Source: Chloroflexota bacterium | GTDB taxonomy: Bacteria > Chloroflexota > Limnocylindria > Limnocylindrales > CSP1-4 | Assembly: GCA_003157175.1 (NCBI GenBank) | Contig: PMIQ01000120.1 | Location: forward strand, 1,487 to 8,202 | Reading direction: 5' to 3' | DNA length: 6,716 bases | Shown: positions 5,144 through 6,716 of the stretch, piece after piece | Layout: the number at the start of each line of letters is the position of its first letter | Numbering within the stretch: the stretch's first letter is position 1 | Notes under the pieces: generated by a model | The model's input: only the letters and a program-made list of their open reading frames with translations | The model's database searches: none | What the model was told of the DNA's origin: nothing | Translations under genes and position numbers: made by a program

Positions 5144-6716
5144 CTACTCGGCGCCTTCGGCGGCCTGCCCCGAACCCGACCCGCTCGGAACAGTGCGAAC
5201 TCCTGCCCGAGCCGCCTGATCGGCATGGAAATGCGTTCGCAGCGGCCTCTCCTTGAGGGCCAGAACGGCGACGAAGGAGATGGCCGAGGCCAGCACGCCG
5301 AGCCAAACCGAATGAGCGATCGCGAGAGAGAAAGCGTCATAGAAGCCCGTCGCGAACGACGGCGGGTAGTGCGCGAACGCGTTCGAAACTGAACCACCGA
5401 CCGAGATGAGCTGGTTGGGATCGAATACCGCGGGTGCCACGGTGGGGACGTTCGAAGCCGGGACCCCGGCCGGGAGGGCGGCCACGATCGAATCGTGGAT
5501 CGAAGTCCAGGTCAGGTTCTCGCGGAAGAGCGTGAACGCCATCGTCAGCCCCACCGACGTACCGATCTGGCGGAACAGGGTCAGGTCGCTCGTGGCTGTG
5601 CCAAGGCGCTCGAAGGGGACATCGTTCTGGACGATGAGCGTGAAGATCGCCATCGTCGGGCCGACGCCCAGGCCGGCGATCAGCATCCAGATATCCAGAG
5701 GCCCAAAGCCGGTGTCGCCGCGCAGGTTTCCGAACAGGAAGACTCCGACGCCCATGAAGATCATTCCGACCCCGAGGAGGACCTTGTAGCGACCGGTCCG
5801 GCTGACGAGCAGGCCGGCGGCGACCGAGCTGAAGATGAGCCCGATGAGGAACGGGAAGATCAGGTAGCCCGATGCCGTCGTGCTTTCGCCCTTGACGATC
5901 TGGAACCAGAGCGGCAGGAAGATGATCAGGATCGAGAAGCCGAAGACCGCAAAGAACGTCGCGACCGTCGAGACGGCGAAAGTGCGATTGCGGAACAGAT
6001 CGAGCGGGATCATCGGGTCCTTGGCCTTTGCCTCGACGACGATGAAAGCCACGAGGAAGGCCAGGCCGATGGCGAACCAGGTCAGGACGGACGAATCCAC
6101 CCAACTGGTGGTTTCGGCAAGTGTCAGGGCGATCAAGACCGGAACTACGGCGCCGACGAAGGTGATCACACCGGCGATGTCCAGAGTGAGCTTGGCGTCC
6201 TTGGGACGGACCATCGGCAGCAGCCGGCCGATGAGGTAGAGGGAGACCAGCCCGACCGGGACGTTGACGAAGAAGATGTAGTGCCAGCCGACTGTGTCGG
6301 TGAGGGCGCCGCCGAGGAACGGTCCGACCAGGAAGGCGATGCCGAACACGCCGCCGAAGAGTCCCTGGTACTTGCCTCGCTCGGCCGGGGTGAAGAGATC
6401 GCCGATTACGGCCAGTGAGATCGGGAAGAGGGCGCCGGCGCCGAGGCCCTGAACGCCGCGGAACGCGATCAGCTCCCACATGGTCTGGCTCAGGCCCGAG
6501 AGCACCGACCCGATCAGGAAGAGAACGATGCCGATCAGCAGCATGGGCCTTCGGCCGAAGTAGTCCGACAGCTTGCCGTAGACGGGGATGGCAGCCGTGC
6601 TCGTCACGAGATAGGAGGTCACGACCCACGTGTACAGGTCGGAGCCGTTGAGATCCGTGGAGATCCTGGGCAGGACCGGGCCGACGATCGTCTGGTCGAG
6701 CGCTCCCAGGAAGAGA
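5144..6716 (-). CDS. DHA2-family (EmrB/QacA) multidrug efflux MFS transporter, N-terminus outside window
   Basis: The frame is open to the window edge, giving 523 residues of a drug:proton antiporter in the inner membrane. A GTG at 6622 is in frame, but the 31 codons before it are clearly family sequence (LDQTIVGPVLPRI, then DLYTWV), so the true start lies beyond 6716. Only the first few residues and part of helix 1 are missing. Counting from the first visible residue, the motifs are: the helix-1 LDxTIV motif at 6-11; motif A GKLSDYFGRRP at 47-57; motif B RGVQGLGAG at 86-94; motif C, GPFLGG within about 125-140, the antiporter signature; then WHYIFFVNVPVG. The pattern of hydrophobic stretches fits 14 helices, with the usual long loop before the last one (around NVPTVAPAVFDPNQ) and a hydrophilic Gly/Ser/Ala tail. 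Exported compound is unknown; DHA2 members carry drugs, dyes, siderophores or lipids. No regulator gene is visible; one could lie beyond 6716. Confidence 0.95.
   Translation of the reverse strand, partial: LFLGALDQTIVGPVLPRISTDLNGSDLYTWVVTSYLVTSTAAIPVYGKLSDYFGRRPMLLIGIVLFLIGSVLSGLSQTMWELIAFRGVQGLGAGALFPISLAVIGDLFTPAERGKYQGLFGGVFGIAFLVGPFLGGALTDTVGWHYIFFVNVPVGLVSLYLIGRLLPMVRPKDAKLTLDIAGVITFVGAVVPVLIALTLAETTSWVDSSVLTWFAIGLAFLVAFIVVEAKAKDPMIPLDLFRNRTFAVSTVATFFAVFGFSILIIFLPLWFQIVKGESTTASGYLIFPFLIGLIFSSVAAGLLVSRTGRYKVLLGVGMIFMGVGVFLFGNLRGDTGFGPLDIWMLIAGLGVGPTMAIFTLIVQNDVPFERLGTATSDLTLFRQIGTSVGLTMAFTLFRENLTWTSIHDSIVAALPAGVPASNVPTVAPAVFDPNQLISVGGSVSNAFAHYPPSFATGFYDAFSLAIAHSVWLGVLASAISFVAVLALKERPLRTHFHADQAARAGVRTVPSGSGSGQAAEGAE

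Noticed and set aside
5495..6418. A 307-codon open frame on the plus strand opposite the transporter
   Set aside because: The product is almost wholly charged (Asp, Glu, Arg, Gln), which mirrors hydrophobic codons of the membrane protein on the other strand.

Overview
The window is GC-rich and gene-dense. It holds six protein-coding genes (two cut off by the window edges) and no RNA gene, CRISPR array, insertion sequence or phage gene that I can see. Frequent GTG starts, a cysteine-free YbbN-like thioredoxin/TPR protein and a proline/serine/threonine-tailed lipoprotein point to a high-GC, free-living bacterium. The left part (1-2094) looks actinobacterial. The right part (2096-6716) would fit Actinobacteria or Chloroflexota-type soil or freshwater lineages equally well. 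This placement is inferred from remembered family likeness, not from a search.

Layout. On the plus strand, the 3' part of an unrecognised actinobacterial-type protein, probably extracytoplasmic (1-747), is followed after 29 bases by a thioredoxin-fold/TPR protein of the YbbN type (777-1685). Next comes a small protein resembling the TfoX N-terminal/YjbR fold (about 1726-2094). These three could be one transcript, although hairpins lie between the second and third. The third gene meets phosphoglucomutase (pgm, minus strand, 2096-3730) tail to tail, with one base between the stop codons. Also on the minus strand are a lipoprotein phosphoesterase of the PF04185 type (3861-4880) and the bulk of a 14-helix DHA2/EmrB-QacA drug-efflux transporter (5144-6716, N-terminus beyond the window).

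How the genes relate. Pgm links glycolysis to glycogen, trehalose and cell-wall sugar synthesis. YbbN-type proteins are folding helpers. The lipoprotein would hydrolyse phosphate esters outside the membrane, and the transporter would expel small molecules. The 108-263 base gaps and candidate promoter elements suggest that the three minus-strand genes are mostly separate units rather than one operon. I see no evidence of a new multi-gene system. The most interesting details are regulatory: an inverted repeat that overlaps the pgm ribosome-binding site, and a perfect palindrome between the candidate promoter and start codon of the phosphoesterase gene.
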